Shown here piece after piece: positions 1 to 8,524 of a stretch of 64,000 nucleotides of DNA (position 1 is its first letter; every line of letters begins with the position of its first letter). The stretch comes from Desulfurispirillum indicum S5 (lineage in GTDB: Bacteria; Chrysiogenota; Chrysiogenetes; Chrysiogenales; Chrysiogenaceae): assembly GCF_000177635.2 (NCBI RefSeq), contig NC_014836.1, positions 2,650,001 through 2,714,000 of the forward strand. Reading direction: 5' to 3'. The notes below the pieces were generated by a model. It searched no databases. It was not told the origin of the DNA and saw only the letters and a list, made by a program, of their open reading frames with translations. A program made the translations under genes and the position numbers.

Positions 1-294
1 CGCGGGGAAGGTCGCCTCCTGGGCGTTGGCGGTACGCACCGCTTCCGTCGACGGCAGAATCCAGCTGATCACCGCGCGGGGCTGCCAGCTTTCCTGCTGG
101 GCCGCCACCAGCTCACGGGGAGTCAGATGAAAGAAACCGATGATCTGCTTGTACTGATCAAAAAGTTCATCATCGGCGGCAGCGCAGCCCACCAGCGGGG
201 CATCGAACATGGCCCCGCTCCCGCCACCGGGCAGGCGATTCAACGGGTGACGAAGGACAAAGTCACTGACAAAGGACTCGATACTCCCCAGCAC
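1..294 (-). CDS. Epoxyqueuosine reductase-like / 4Fe-4S protein, N-terminal part
   Basis: Partial gene that runs off the left edge. The minus-strand frame from a GTG at 294 is open to base 1 and reads VLGSIESFVSDF, then FDAPLVGCAAADDELFDQYK and FHLTPREL. This order resembles the N-terminus of the QueG-like iron-sulfur proteins common in anaerobic bacteria and archaea. The cluster-binding cysteines would lie outside the window, so the iron-sulfur assignment rests on family resemblance only. The start is uncertain: the frame stays open a few codons upstream into the end of the nitroreductase gene. Spacing of 1 base to that gene suggests co-transcription. Confidence 0.55.
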   Translation of the reverse strand, partial: MLGSIESFVSDFVLRHPLNRLPGGGSGAMFDAPLVGCAAADDELFDQYKQIIGFFHLTPRELVAAQQESWQPRAVISWILPSTEAVRTANAQEATFPA

Positions 295-295
295 C

Positions 296-1081
296 TCACA
301 CCATCCTGACCCGGGCCTCGTTGCGGGGAGGGATGCGATGACAGGCCACGCGCGGATAGCCAAGCATCAGGGCTCCGCAGAAACGGTGCCCCGGCAGCAG
401 GTCCACACGGGCCGCGAACTCCCTGTCGGCCTCAACCACATACTGCAGCAAACCGGCCCAGCACACGCCCAGCCCATGGGTTTTGGCCAGCAGTTCAAAA
501 CAGGTCAGGGCAATGGTGCCGTCCACCTGAGCCCAGGGCTTCTCGCGGGGAGCACTCACCATGACCAGATGGGGAGCGCCGCGCAGCATGGGATCGCGCC
601 CCTGCTGCAGTGCTTCGCTGATCAGCGGGTTCCTGCGTTTGGCCAGAAACCAGGAGGCCAGCTCCGTGGCCAGGCTTCGCACCCGGGCACTGTCGTGCCA
701 GATGGTCCAGGTGAGATACTGCTCGTTTTTGGCAGTGGGAGCAAAGCGCGCCTCCGCCAGAATGGCTTCGAAAATCGCAGTATCGACGGGCTTGTCGCGA
801 AAAACCCGCACGGAGCGACGCTGACGAATCAGCTGGCCGAGACTCTCTGCCGTCGGCAGTGCCCCTTCGTCGGCAACTTCAAACCCCTCATCCGGAAGCC
901 CTTCGTGACGCAGCGCATCGTGGGGACACACGGCCACGCAGTGGCCACACGCAATGCACAACCCCGCGCGATCTTCACGGGCACAGGGATACCCCTGCTC
1001 ATCCTGGTGAATAATGGCCACCGGGCAGACACTGACGCAGTGACCGTCGCGCCGGCATCGTTGTGAATCGACCTGCAGCAT
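296..1081 (-). CDS. Ferredoxin-nitroreductase fusion protein
   Basis: An FMN-dependent nitroreductase-fold domain with an N-terminal ferredoxin domain. The ATG at 1081 is preferred to the longer frame start (1123) because GGGAGGGAG lies just upstream. Residues 5-45 carry two cluster motifs. The second (CIACGHCVAVCP) is complete; the first is C-x2-D-x2-C-x3-CP, with Asp replacing one Cys, as in some ferredoxins. The nitroreductase domain begins near residue 80 at IRQRRSVRVF, an FMN-phosphate-binding signature. The architecture is common in strict anaerobes and implies electron transfer from the clusters to FMN. The substrate is unknown. It is probably transcribed with the QueG-like gene downstream. 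Confidence 0.8.
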   Translation of the reverse strand: MLQVDSQRCRRDGHCVSVCPVAIIHQDEQGYPCAREDRAGLCIACGHCVAVCPHDALRHEGLPDEGFEVADEGALPTAESLGQLIRQRRSVRVFRDKPVDTAIFEAILAEARFAPTAKNEQYLTWTIWHDSARVRSLATELASWFLAKRRNPLISEALQQGRDPMLRGAPHLVMVSAPREKPWAQVDGTIALTCFELLAKTHGLGVCWAGLLQYVVEADREFAARVDLLPGHRFCGALMLGYPRVACHRIPPRNEARVRMV

Positions 1082-1142
1082 GACTCCCTCCCGAACGTTG
1101 TTATTATGGGGGTAACCACTCACGGTCTCGCAGTTGTATTTC

Positions 1143-1251
1143 AGCAGGAGCGCCTGTGTTCCGAGAGCGAACCCGGATGGCGAGCGGCGGAGACGTAGGT
1201 CCTCGGACGAAAGCGAGTGTCTCCGTGAGGAATGCGGGCGCGAATGCTGCT
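1143..1251. repeat. 109-bp nested palindrome (structured element)
   Basis: Five complementary segments are arranged symmetrically: AGCAG (1143-1147) with CTGCT (1247-1251), GCGCC (1150-1154) with GGCGC (1237-1241), TTCC (1159-1162) with GGAA (1229-1232), GGAGAC (1189-1194) with GTCTCC (1219-1224), and CTCG (1202-1205) with CGAG (1214-1217). The result is one long imperfect hairpin. There is no T-run, so it is not a plain terminator. It could be a dispersed palindromic repeat or a structured RNA; no second copy was noticed in the window. Confidence 0.5.
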
Positions 1252-1368
1252 ACACCGTGAAGAGTTATTTATGGGGAAGCATAGCACAAAAGCCATCAGG
1301 GACGGACAGATCGGGAGAAAAGTCACAAAGGCCACGACCGCGCCGTTGCACCGGACGCATCAAAAACC

Positions 1369-1398
1369 TTGTCGCTGACCAGCCCCTTGGCGTATAAA
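1369..1398 (+). promoter_or_regulatory. Sigma-70-type promoter for TauE permease gene
   Basis: TTGTCG, an 18-base spacer and TATAAA, about 35 bases before the ATG of the permease gene. Assigned by consensus match only. Confidence 0.45.
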
Positions 1399-1432
1399 TT
1401 CACTTCTGTCAATTCTTCGCAGCGGAGTTTTC

Positions 1433-2200
1433 ATGGACGCTCTCTCACTGGAAGCCATACTCTGGGTTCTTTCGGCAGTCGCCCTGGCGGCATTTATCCA
1501 CGGCGCGCTGGGGATCGGATTTCCCATGGTGGTAACCCCGCTGATTGCCCTGGTGACAGACGTGCAGACAGCGATTATCGTCACCCTGGTTCCCAATATC
1601 GTCGTCAATGTGATGAGCATCTACCGGGGCGGACAGTGGGCCCAGAGCATCGGCCGTTACTGGCCCCTGGCCCTGTTCATGCTGACCGGCAGCGTCCTGG
1701 GAACCATTATCCTGGTGAATTCCGACCCCAACCCCTTTCGCCTGATCCTGGCTTTTGCGCTGTTTTTCTACCTGTACACCACCCTGCGCTCCACCCGCAT
1801 CTCATTCCAGTTCCTGCACAGGCACCCCCGCTCCAGCACTGTGGGAACCGGTTTTGTGGCTGGCCTGCTGGGGGGAACTGTCAATGTCAGCGGCCCCATT
1901 CTGCTGATCTACCTGCTGGAGCTGAGCCTGCCCCCCCTGGCCATGGTGCAGATCCTCAACCTGTGCTTTCTGGTGGGCAAAATATCCCAGACCATCACCT
2001 TTGCCTCCCTCGGACAGATCAGCATTGAGCTGATGCTCTTCTCCCTGCCGCTGCTGGCCCTTTCCGTGGCCTGTCTGCTCTTTGGCATGCGCTTACGGGA
2101 TCGACTGCCCGTGGCCACCTATAAACGCTGGCTGCACTGGCTGCTGGCCGTGGTAGCCTGCCTGCTGGTGGTGCAGTTCTTTCTGCAGCAGCTGGCGTAG
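1433..2200 (+). CDS. Sulfite exporter TauE/SafE family permease
   Basis: 255-residue integral membrane protein with about eight hydrophobic segments. The family signature is seen twice: HGALGIGFPMVVTPL (residues 23-37) and the repeat-like FVAGLLGGTVNVSGP in the second half. TauE/SafE proteins move small organic or sulfur anions such as sulfite, sulfoacetate or thiosulfate; the substrate here cannot be read from sequence. GCGGAG precedes the ATG by 5 bases. It is monocistronic, convergent with the sucrose operon, and has its own promoter upstream. A second family member lies at 13912-14766 but is clearly distinct. Confidence 0.8.
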   Translation: MDALSLEAILWVLSAVALAAFIHGALGIGFPMVVTPLIALVTDVQTAIIVTLVPNIVVNVMSIYRGGQWAQSIGRYWPLALFMLTGSVLGTIILVNSDPNPFRLILAFALFFYLYTTLRSTRISFQFLHRHPRSSTVGTGFVAGLLGGTVNVSGPILLIYLLELSLPPLAMVQILNLCFLVGKISQTITFASLGQISIELMLFSLPLLALSVACLLFGMRLRDRLPVATYKRWLHWLLAVVACLLVVQFFLQQLA

Positions 2201-2252
2201 CGCGCTGTGCTCTGAAGTTCCACACCCTGCTTCTGAAGAGTGTTGCTGTTTT

Positions 2253-4646
2253 TCACTGCTGGCCGGGGCCTGTCATAAACCGCTGCACCAGCGGGCGGTA
2301 CATCAATCCATAGAACATTTCAATATAGCGGCGAATCTCCTCGCGGTCTTTTTTGGTCATGTGTTTCCAGAAGCCGTACACCTTGGCCAGGGTCATCAGA
2401 CGCTCAACGTAGTGGGGCCAGTTGTACTTTTCCTCCACCCTGGCGATGGCACTGCGCGATATGGCGTCCCAGCTGGCGGGATTGCGGGCCGACTCCCGCA
2501 GAAAGTCGACAATGACGGCGGTGCTGGCTTCGTCATCGGTGGGGTCGATGTGGAAGCCCGACTCGCCGTGGCGAATGATTTCCAGCGGGCCGCCGAAGGT
2601 GGTGGCAAAGACGGGCAGGCCGGTGGTCATGGCTTCGATGACGGTCAGACCGAAGGCTTCAAAGAGGGCGGGCTGCACAAAGATGCCCCGTCCGTCGGCA
2701 ATATAGCGGTAGAGCTCGCCGGTCATCTGCTTTTCCAGCTGGATGCCGAGCCAGCGGGCGCTGCCATCCAGGGCGTACTGGTCAAAAATGCCGTGCATGA
2801 TATCAATCTGGGCGCGCTCCTCTTCATCCCTGGAGTTGGCTTTGTCCACATGGCCGGCGATGAGCACCAGGTTGGCATGCTGGCGCATCTCGTCACTGGC
2901 GGCAAACCAGCGGGCCAGGCCGGTCAGGTTCTTGACCCGATCCAGGCGGGCGATGCTGAAGATAATGGGCTTTGCGGGGTCCAGCAGCCTGCCGCGACTG
3001 ACCGAATCCGGTTCTCCACAGATCAGGGCTTCAATCTCCGGGTGCAGGGCGTGCAGGCGCCGTTCACTCCGGGTGTAGGGGAAAAAGACCTCCTCATTGG
3101 CGCCGGGAGAGATGATATTGAACTTGGTGTCATAGACGTCGATGCCGTTGACTACCTGATAGAGGCCCGGCAGGGTGAAGGTCTTGTAGCTTTCGTACTG
3201 GCCGATGCCAGTGGGGCTGCCGGCGATCTCCTGATAGGTGCTGGAGATAATGAAGTCGGCGGAATTCATGCCGATGAGGTCGGCGGTGTACTGGATGGAG
3301 AAGTGGTAGTCCTCTTCGTTGTCCTCCCAGTAGAGGTCGCTGTAGAGGTACTTGGACTTTTCCAGGGCGTGGGCGATGGTGCACTGGGTGACCTTCAGGG
3401 TCTGGGAGATCAGGGTGGCCACCAGGTTGCCATCGGAGTAGTTGCCGATGATGAGGTCGGGCCGTCCACCCATGGCGCCCCGGATTTCGGTGATGGCATC
3501 AAAGGCGAAGCGCTCCAGATGGGGCCAGATATGGAAACGGGAGATCCAGTGGGGAATCACTTCGCCATGGTCGTCCCGGAAGGGCACCCGCAGAATCCTG
3601 GCGTTGTGGGTGCCCCAGATCTGCTCTTCGCGCTGATCACAGGTGGTTCCCTGGGCTTCGGGAATCAGACGGGTCAGCACCACGATCTCCGGCTCGATAT
3701 CAATGCCCTGCTCATGGACATTGGCCCGCATTCTGGCTTCCAGGGCGCGCACCTGGTCGAGGATATAGACAACCTGGCCGCCGGTGTCGGGGTAACCCAG
3801 CACCTTTGACTGGCCGAAAAAGCCGTGGGGCGAGACGATCAGTACCCGGAAGATCATGGGCACCTGGCTGAGGAAGTGCTCTATCGTGGCGGGGCTGTCG
3901 GGCTTTCTGAGGATATCCTGCAGAAGTCCCATGGTGGTGCGGATCCTCTCCACACTGCGCCCCCAGCCGCGCTCAAATCCCAGGGCCTGCAGTTCATGGG
4001 CGATATCGTCGTAAAGGGTCTGCGGTTCCCACTGGCGAAGTTTTTCCAGGGCCTGCTCCACCGACTGACGCAAAGCAGCCACGTCCTTGATGCGCGGGCT
4101 GACCATGAGCGGCATGCCATTGTAGCGGTGGAGGGTCAGGAACTCCAGCAGGTGCTCCAGCTCGCTCTCGCGATCGGCGAAGAAATCAATCAGGTGGCGG
4201 TTGAGATACTCGATGCCATTGCCGATATCCCTGGCGTCCTGCACCTTGGGAAAATCCTGATTGAAGGGCTCCACATCGAGGCGCAGGCGCCACTCCCCCC
4301 GGGCGGCGCGTCCCACCAGCTGTTCCTTGAAGCTCAGAAAGACACTTTTGCGCACCACCGTGTACTGGAGCGAATCCAGATCAAAGGCCACATAGAGCCA
4401 CTTGCCGATATCCACGCGCAGGGCGCAGTAAAGCTGGGGCGCGTAGACAATCACCTCCTGGATAGAGCCGATCAGCACTTCCATTTTCGCACAGGGCTGC
4501 TCCAGGCAGGGGGCAAACTCTGTGTAGGCCTTCTGCACTTCGGTGCACAGCACCAACGGTTTTTCCATCTCCAGTATCCTGCGGAAAAAGAGAAAGAGGT
4601 TGCCCTTCACCTGTTCAATGGTTGCCGGAATCGCCTGTCGCTGCAT
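2253..4646 (-). CDS. sus: Sucrose synthase
   Basis: 797-residue GT4 retaining glycosyltransferase catalysing UDP-glucose + fructose = sucrose + UDP. The frame is open further upstream, but ATG 4646 is chosen because AGGAGG lies 6 bases before it and the upstream residues are low-complexity. The N-terminal regulatory region spans about 1-265. The catalytic domain starts with VSPHGFFGQ (near 271), DTGGQ (287-291) binds fructose/UDP, and the C-terminal EAFGLTVIEA is the E-x7-E motif. Length matches bacterial and plant enzymes (about 800). The gene overlaps the end of the sucrose-phosphate synthase gene by 32 bases, so translation is probably coupled. Together with the upstream genes it can make and re-cleave sucrose. 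Confidence 0.93.
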   Translation of the reverse strand: MQRQAIPATIEQVKGNLFLFFRRILEMEKPLVLCTEVQKAYTEFAPCLEQPCAKMEVLIGSIQEVIVYAPQLYCALRVDIGKWLYVAFDLDSLQYTVVRKSVFLSFKEQLVGRAARGEWRLRLDVEPFNQDFPKVQDARDIGNGIEYLNRHLIDFFADRESELEHLLEFLTLHRYNGMPLMVSPRIKDVAALRQSVEQALEKLRQWEPQTLYDDIAHELQALGFERGWGRSVERIRTTMGLLQDILRKPDSPATIEHFLSQVPMIFRVLIVSPHGFFGQSKVLGYPDTGGQVVYILDQVRALEARMRANVHEQGIDIEPEIVVLTRLIPEAQGTTCDQREEQIWGTHNARILRVPFRDDHGEVIPHWISRFHIWPHLERFAFDAITEIRGAMGGRPDLIIGNYSDGNLVATLISQTLKVTQCTIAHALEKSKYLYSDLYWEDNEEDYHFSIQYTADLIGMNSADFIISSTYQEIAGSPTGIGQYESYKTFTLPGLYQVVNGIDVYDTKFNIISPGANEEVFFPYTRSERRLHALHPEIEALICGEPDSVSRGRLLDPAKPIIFSIARLDRVKNLTGLARWFAASDEMRQHANLVLIAGHVDKANSRDEEERAQIDIMHGIFDQYALDGSARWLGIQLEKQMTGELYRYIADGRGIFVQPALFEAFGLTVIEAMTTGLPVFATTFGGPLEIIRHGESGFHIDPTDDEASTAVIVDFLRESARNPASWDAISRSAIARVEEKYNWPHYVERLMTLAKVYGFWKHMTKKDREEIRRYIEMFYGLMYRPLVQRFMTGPGQQ

Positions 4647-6768
4647 CGTCTTCCTCCTGAAAAAAGTCGTAGTAGCGGATGCCGTCAATGACACCCGCCG
4701 CGAAGTTGGTGTTGGCGAAATAGATATTCTCGTGCCCTTTGAGTTTTTCCAGTTCCTGGCTGTAGTTGCCCACGACGACAGCCCGCGCTCCGCCCCGCAG
4801 CATGCCTTCGTCATTACCCGAGTCACCGGCCACCAGGATATTCTCCAGGGGCATGCCCCACTTCAGGGCGATATAGCGCACGGCGTGCCCTTTGGAGGCC
4901 CGCACGGGCAGGATGTCCAGGAATTCGTTGTGGGAAAAGACCACATTGACGGTCACATTGGCCTTGCGCAGCAGGCGGTTGATCTCCTTCAAACTGGGAG
5001 CCCGGGTCGGGTCCAGCAGATAGCTGATCTTGAACTGGCGCTGCTCGCTGTCGGCCTGCAGGCGAATGCCGGGAACCTCTTCAAGCACCTGGCGGATACG
5101 GGTGGGGTTCCAGCGATAATCGATATGGCGGCTCCAGGAGTGTTCGGGCCTGCCGCTGTGTCCGTAGTGAATTTCACTGCCCACGGCGGTAATGAAAACA
5201 TCGGGGGTGGGAACGCCCCACTCCTGCAGCACCGCCCGTGCGCTGTCGATATGGCGCCCCGTGGCCACACCGAAGCCCACGCGCCGGTTGTTGCGCTTGA
5301 TTTTCTCCACCAGCGCCTGCAGGGCCGCCAGGTCACCGGTGAGAGTATTGTCGATATCGCAGATCAGCAGACGATCCATGATGGAAAATTTCTGCATGGG
5401 CTTCAGTTCGTAGGTGTGAGGATCTTCCAGGTGGGTCATGGCCCGGATATGGTTGAGGTAGGTATCCACATGGCTGTGCCAGGTATAGTGCTGGCGCACC
5501 TTTTCCATACCACTGCGGGAATACTCCTGCCAGCGGCTGCCATCTTCCAGAATATCCAGCAGGCAGTCGGCAATCTGCCCGGTATTAAGCGGATCCACCA
5601 GCAGGCCATTGTGGCAGTTGCCCACAATATCCTGGGGCCCGCCATCATCGGTGGCCACAATGGGAACGCCACTGGCCGCCGCTTCGATGAGAGTCAGGCC
5701 AAAGGGTTCCGTCAGAGCCACATTGACAAAGACGCCACCGGAAGCTGCCGCCAGGCGATAGAGGGCCGGAACATCATCGCTGCCATGGTGTTTGGGGTAG
5801 GCCACATGGCCGTAGAGATCGTAGCGATCGATCAGCAGGAGCATGTGGGAGAGCACCTTGCGCGACCCCGTATCCAGCTCACGGATATCTTCGCGGTTCC
5901 CGATGACCAGCACCAGGTTGGCCAGTTCCCGCAGGCGAGGGTGCTGAGCGTAGGCGTGAATGAGGGAGGCGATATTCTTGCGCTCGTCGGGCCGGCACAG
6001 AGCCAGGATCATAGGCTTGGCGTGGCTGCGCAGAAAGGGTTCCAGCAAAAGCCGCACCCGGCTGTCGGCAGCGGCGGGCTCAGGATGAAAGCGCTCGATA
6101 TCGACCCCCGGTGGAATCACCACCTTCTTGTGGGGATGAAAGTTCTCGTACTGCCGGTACTGGGTGGTTATCTCCTGGCGGGTGCTGCCCACCACCATGG
6201 AAGCCACTCCCAAAGCGAATTCCTCGGCTTCAATGCGGTTGCGGATATTGTAGCGCTCCTGGATATCCTCCTCACTGAGCCCCTTCTCCAGCAACTTGCG
6301 CAGCTTCTCCCGCCCCAGGGAGTGACCGGTAAAGACAAAGGGTACCTCCAGCAGTGACGCCAGCCCCGCCCCCACATAGCCGGCATCGGCATAGTGGCCG
6401 TGAATGATATGGGGAATGCGGCCCGCGCGGCGGATATGGCGAATGGCCTGATCGGTGAACTGATCCAGATAAGGCCACAGCACCTCCTTGCGCAGATAGC
6501 GGCGGGGCCCGCAGGGCAGGCGCACGATAAAGGACTTGGCGTCGATCTGCTCTTCGGGAACGCGGTAGGACTCGTCCACTTTCTGGTCGAAAACCTGACG
6601 CGTCAGCAGATCAACCCGGCCCACGTCGGGGTGACGGGAGAGCGCTTTGGCCAGTTCCACCACATACAGGCTCTGCCCGCCAGTGTCGGCATCCCGGCCA
6701 AGCTCCAGATCCCTGCCGCGAATCAGACCATGAATACTGATGAGAACGATATAGTATTTTGACTCCAT
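4615..6768 (-). CDS. sps: Bifunctional sucrose-phosphate synthase / sucrose-6-phosphatase
   Basis: 717 residues in two domains. Residues 1-450 are a GT4 glycosyltransferase (DTGGQ at 28-32, TEPFGLTLIEA near 353) making sucrose-6-phosphate from UDP-glucose and fructose-6-phosphate. Residues 465-700 are a HAD domain of the sucrose-phosphatase type with intact catalytic DIDNT (471-475) and GDSGND near the C-terminus. In some cyanobacterial SPS proteins this domain is degenerate; here the acid nucleophile motif and the Mg-binding motif are both present, so the protein may complete sucrose synthesis alone. AGGGGG precedes the ATG. It lies 9 bases downstream of the fructokinase gene and overlaps sus. 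Confidence 0.92.
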   Translation of the reverse strand: MESKYYIVLISIHGLIRGRDLELGRDADTGGQSLYVVELAKALSRHPDVGRVDLLTRQVFDQKVDESYRVPEEQIDAKSFIVRLPCGPRRYLRKEVLWPYLDQFTDQAIRHIRRAGRIPHIIHGHYADAGYVGAGLASLLEVPFVFTGHSLGREKLRKLLEKGLSEEDIQERYNIRNRIEAEEFALGVASMVVGSTRQEITTQYRQYENFHPHKKVVIPPGVDIERFHPEPAAADSRVRLLLEPFLRSHAKPMILALCRPDERKNIASLIHAYAQHPRLRELANLVLVIGNREDIRELDTGSRKVLSHMLLLIDRYDLYGHVAYPKHHGSDDVPALYRLAAASGGVFVNVALTEPFGLTLIEAAASGVPIVATDDGGPQDIVGNCHNGLLVDPLNTGQIADCLLDILEDGSRWQEYSRSGMEKVRQHYTWHSHVDTYLNHIRAMTHLEDPHTYELKPMQKFSIMDRLLICDIDNTLTGDLAALQALVEKIKRNNRRVGFGVATGRHIDSARAVLQEWGVPTPDVFITAVGSEIHYGHSGRPEHSWSRHIDYRWNPTRIRQVLEEVPGIRLQADSEQRQFKISYLLDPTRAPSLKEINRLLRKANVTVNVVFSHNEFLDILPVRASKGHAVRYIALKWGMPLENILVAGDSGNDEGMLRGGARAVVVGNYSQELEKLKGHENIYFANTNFAAGVIDGIRYYDFFQEEDDAATGDSGNH

Positions 6769-6777
6769 AACTGCCCC

Positions 6778-7686
6778 CTAGGCTCCATTCCATTGTTGCA
6801 GGGTTTGGCGATACAGGCGATGGTCGGCGGGAAGAGCCCCCTGAACAGCGCAGATGGACGCCGCAAAGGTCGCGGCCCGGTGCAGCAGCGTCTCCATGGG
6901 CCACTGCCGCATGATTCCCAGCATGGCAACGGCGCTGAAGGCATCGCCGGCACCCACCGTATCCTCCATATGCGACACGGGCACTGCCGGGCAAAAGTGC
7001 CTTTCGCCACAGCGCAGCAGCACAAAAGCCCCCTCCCCGCCACAGGTCAGCACAATGCCCTGAAGGGGGAAGGCCCGGAAAAGCTCTCCGGCATCATCAA
7101 AACCGGTGATGAGCGATGTCATGCCAAGCAGACGGGTCACTTCCAGCAGCTCTTCCGTATTGAGTTTGAGCCAGGTGGCCTGCTCCAGGCAGGCGCGAAC
7201 CGTAGCGGCATCATAGTGGGGTGAGCGCAGATTCAGGTCGATAAAAGAGGGCAGGGAGGAGGTCTGCTGCAGCTGCAGCAGGGACTGACGAGAGCGGCTG
7301 TGGCGCAGAGCCAGGGTGCCGTGATAGAGCAGGGCGTGGGGAGCTGGGGAAAAGACGGGTGGCGGTTCAATGGCGTCGTAGGCGCATGGAGAGGCGATGG
7401 TATAGGAGGGAATGCCCTCCCGCAGCTTGACATCAACGGTTCCGGTGGGCAGGTGGTCATCCTGCTGCAGCGCCTCGGTCAGCATCTTCTGGCGCTGCAT
7501 GGCCTGCATGATCTGCGCGCCGTAGGGGTCGCGACCCACGCGGCTGACGAAGAGCGGTTCAGCCCCAAGACCGCGCAGATGCCAGGCCACGTTAAAAGGG
7601 GCTCCCCCCAGCGCCGCTCTGCCGCCGGGAAACACATCGAAGAGCACCTCGCCGAAAACCACAGTATCACAGGAAAGTGTATGCAC
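6778..7686 (-). CDS. PfkB-family fructokinase
   Basis: About 302-residue ribokinase-fold sugar kinase. N-terminal VVFGEVLFDVFPGG and the C-terminal DTVGAGDAF motif (anion hole and catalytic Asp) identify the family. Fructose is the likely substrate from operon context, since sucrose synthase releases fructose. The GTG at 7686 is preferred because GGGAGG sits 6 bases upstream; the frame extends to another GTG at 7707 without such a site. It is the first gene of the fructokinase-sps-sus operon. It could alternatively be a kinase for another ketose or nucleoside. Confidence 0.85.
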   Translation of the reverse strand: MHTLSCDTVVFGEVLFDVFPGGRAALGGAPFNVAWHLRGLGAEPLFVSRVGRDPYGAQIMQAMQRQKMLTEALQQDDHLPTGTVDVKLREGIPSYTIASPCAYDAIEPPPVFSPAPHALLYHGTLALRHSRSRQSLLQLQQTSSLPSFIDLNLRSPHYDAATVRACLEQATWLKLNTEELLEVTRLLGMTSLITGFDDAGELFRAFPLQGIVLTCGGEGAFVLLRCGERHFCPAVPVSHMEDTVGAGDAFSAVAMLGIMRQWPMETLLHRAATFAASICAVQGALPADHRLYRQTLQQWNGA

Positions 7687-7820
7687 CGGAAACCTCCCAG
7701 GTTGCACAAACGTCCACGAACAGCGTGCGGAATACCTTACAACAGTCTATTCACGCAGCTACTCTAGCACACTTTTCCGAAAAAAGGGAGGGAAGGGCAT
7801 CCGGGGCAGCTCCAGCTGCC

Positions 7821-8438
7821 TTAGAGGGACAGCTGGCGCTCACTGGCCTGCAGGAAGGCCTTTTTCAGATCGGCATAGGTATCAACGGCTGGGAACTGCG
7901 GGAATTCCGCAATGACATTGTGGGGCGCATGGAAGAGGATACCCCGCTCAGCCTGGGCCAGCATGGTGGTGTCGTTATAGGAGTCACCAGCCGCGATCAC
8001 CCGGTAGTTGAGCAGCTGGAAGGCCCGCACGCTCTGCCGTTTGGGGTCCGGCTGGCGCAGCCGGTAGTCCACGACCCGGCCATGGGCATCCACCTCCAGG
8101 CGATGGCACAGCAGGGTGGGGTAGCCCAGGGGCTTCATGAGGGGCATGGCGAATTCATAGAAGGTATCGGAGAGAATGACCAGCTGAAAACGCTCCCGCA
8201 GCCAGTTGGTGAACTCGACCGCCCCCGGCAGGGGCTCCAGGGTAGCAATCACCGCCTGAATATCCGGCAGTTTCAGGCCGTGCTCGTCGAGTATGCGCAG
8301 GCGCTGGCGCATCAGCACATCGTAGTCCGGCACATCGCGGGTCGTGGCACGCAGCGCTTCGATACCGGTTTTTTCGGCAAAGGCAATCCATATTTCGGGG
8401 ATCAGTACTCCTTCAAGATCCAGGCAGGCAAGTTCCAT
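7821..8438 (-). CDS. thrH: Phosphoserine phosphatase / homoserine phosphotransferase ThrH
   Basis: 205-residue HAD-superfamily protein that closely follows the ThrH pattern: N-terminal LDLEGVLIPEIW supplies the catalytic Asp (L-D-L-E variant), SDTFYEFAMPLM is motif II, and AAGDSYNDTTML is the Mg-binding motif. ThrH dephosphorylates phosphoserine and can transfer phosphate to homoserine. AAGGAATATC precedes the ATG. A GGCAGCT/AGCTGCC stem-loop (7805-7820) lies directly after the stop; a T-rich stretch follows only about a dozen bases later, so termination before the fructokinase gene is uncertain. The link to the sucrose genes is positional only. Confidence 0.85.
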   Translation of the reverse strand: MELACLDLEGVLIPEIWIAFAEKTGIEALRATTRDVPDYDVLMRQRLRILDEHGLKLPDIQAVIATLEPLPGAVEFTNWLRERFQLVILSDTFYEFAMPLMKPLGYPTLLCHRLEVDAHGRVVDYRLRQPDPKRQSVRAFQLLNYRVIAAGDSYNDTTMLAQAERGILFHAPHNVIAEFPQFPAVDTYADLKKAFLQASERQLSL

Positions 8439-8524
8439 GATATTCCTTCAGCGGTATAATGTATGGCCTTCGCGCAGTACTGCCATGCGGGTGCTTCATC
8501 GTGTTGCGCCCGGCAAGGGTTCAC

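Larger units (their letters stand above)
1082..1432. other. Intergenic region with nested palindrome and TauE promoter
   Basis: About 350 bp without a convincing gene. Open frames here lack a ribosome site and family resemblance. It holds the nested inverted repeat at 1143-1251 and a sigma-70-like promoter at 1369-1398 for the permease gene. The divergent promoter for the nitroreductase must also lie here but was not resolved. Confidence 0.6.

Noticed and set aside
1134-1397. 87-residue plus-strand frame in the first intergenic region
   Set aside because: It reads through the nested palindrome, is Arg-rich and has no ribosome site.
4543-6357. 604-residue plus-strand frame
   Set aside because: Antisense shadow of the sucrose-phosphate synthase gene.
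7805-7820. GGCAGCT/AGCTGCC hairpin after thrH as an intrinsic terminator
   Set aside because: No T-run follows directly; the T-rich stretch is about a dozen bases away, so it is noted with thrH but not called.
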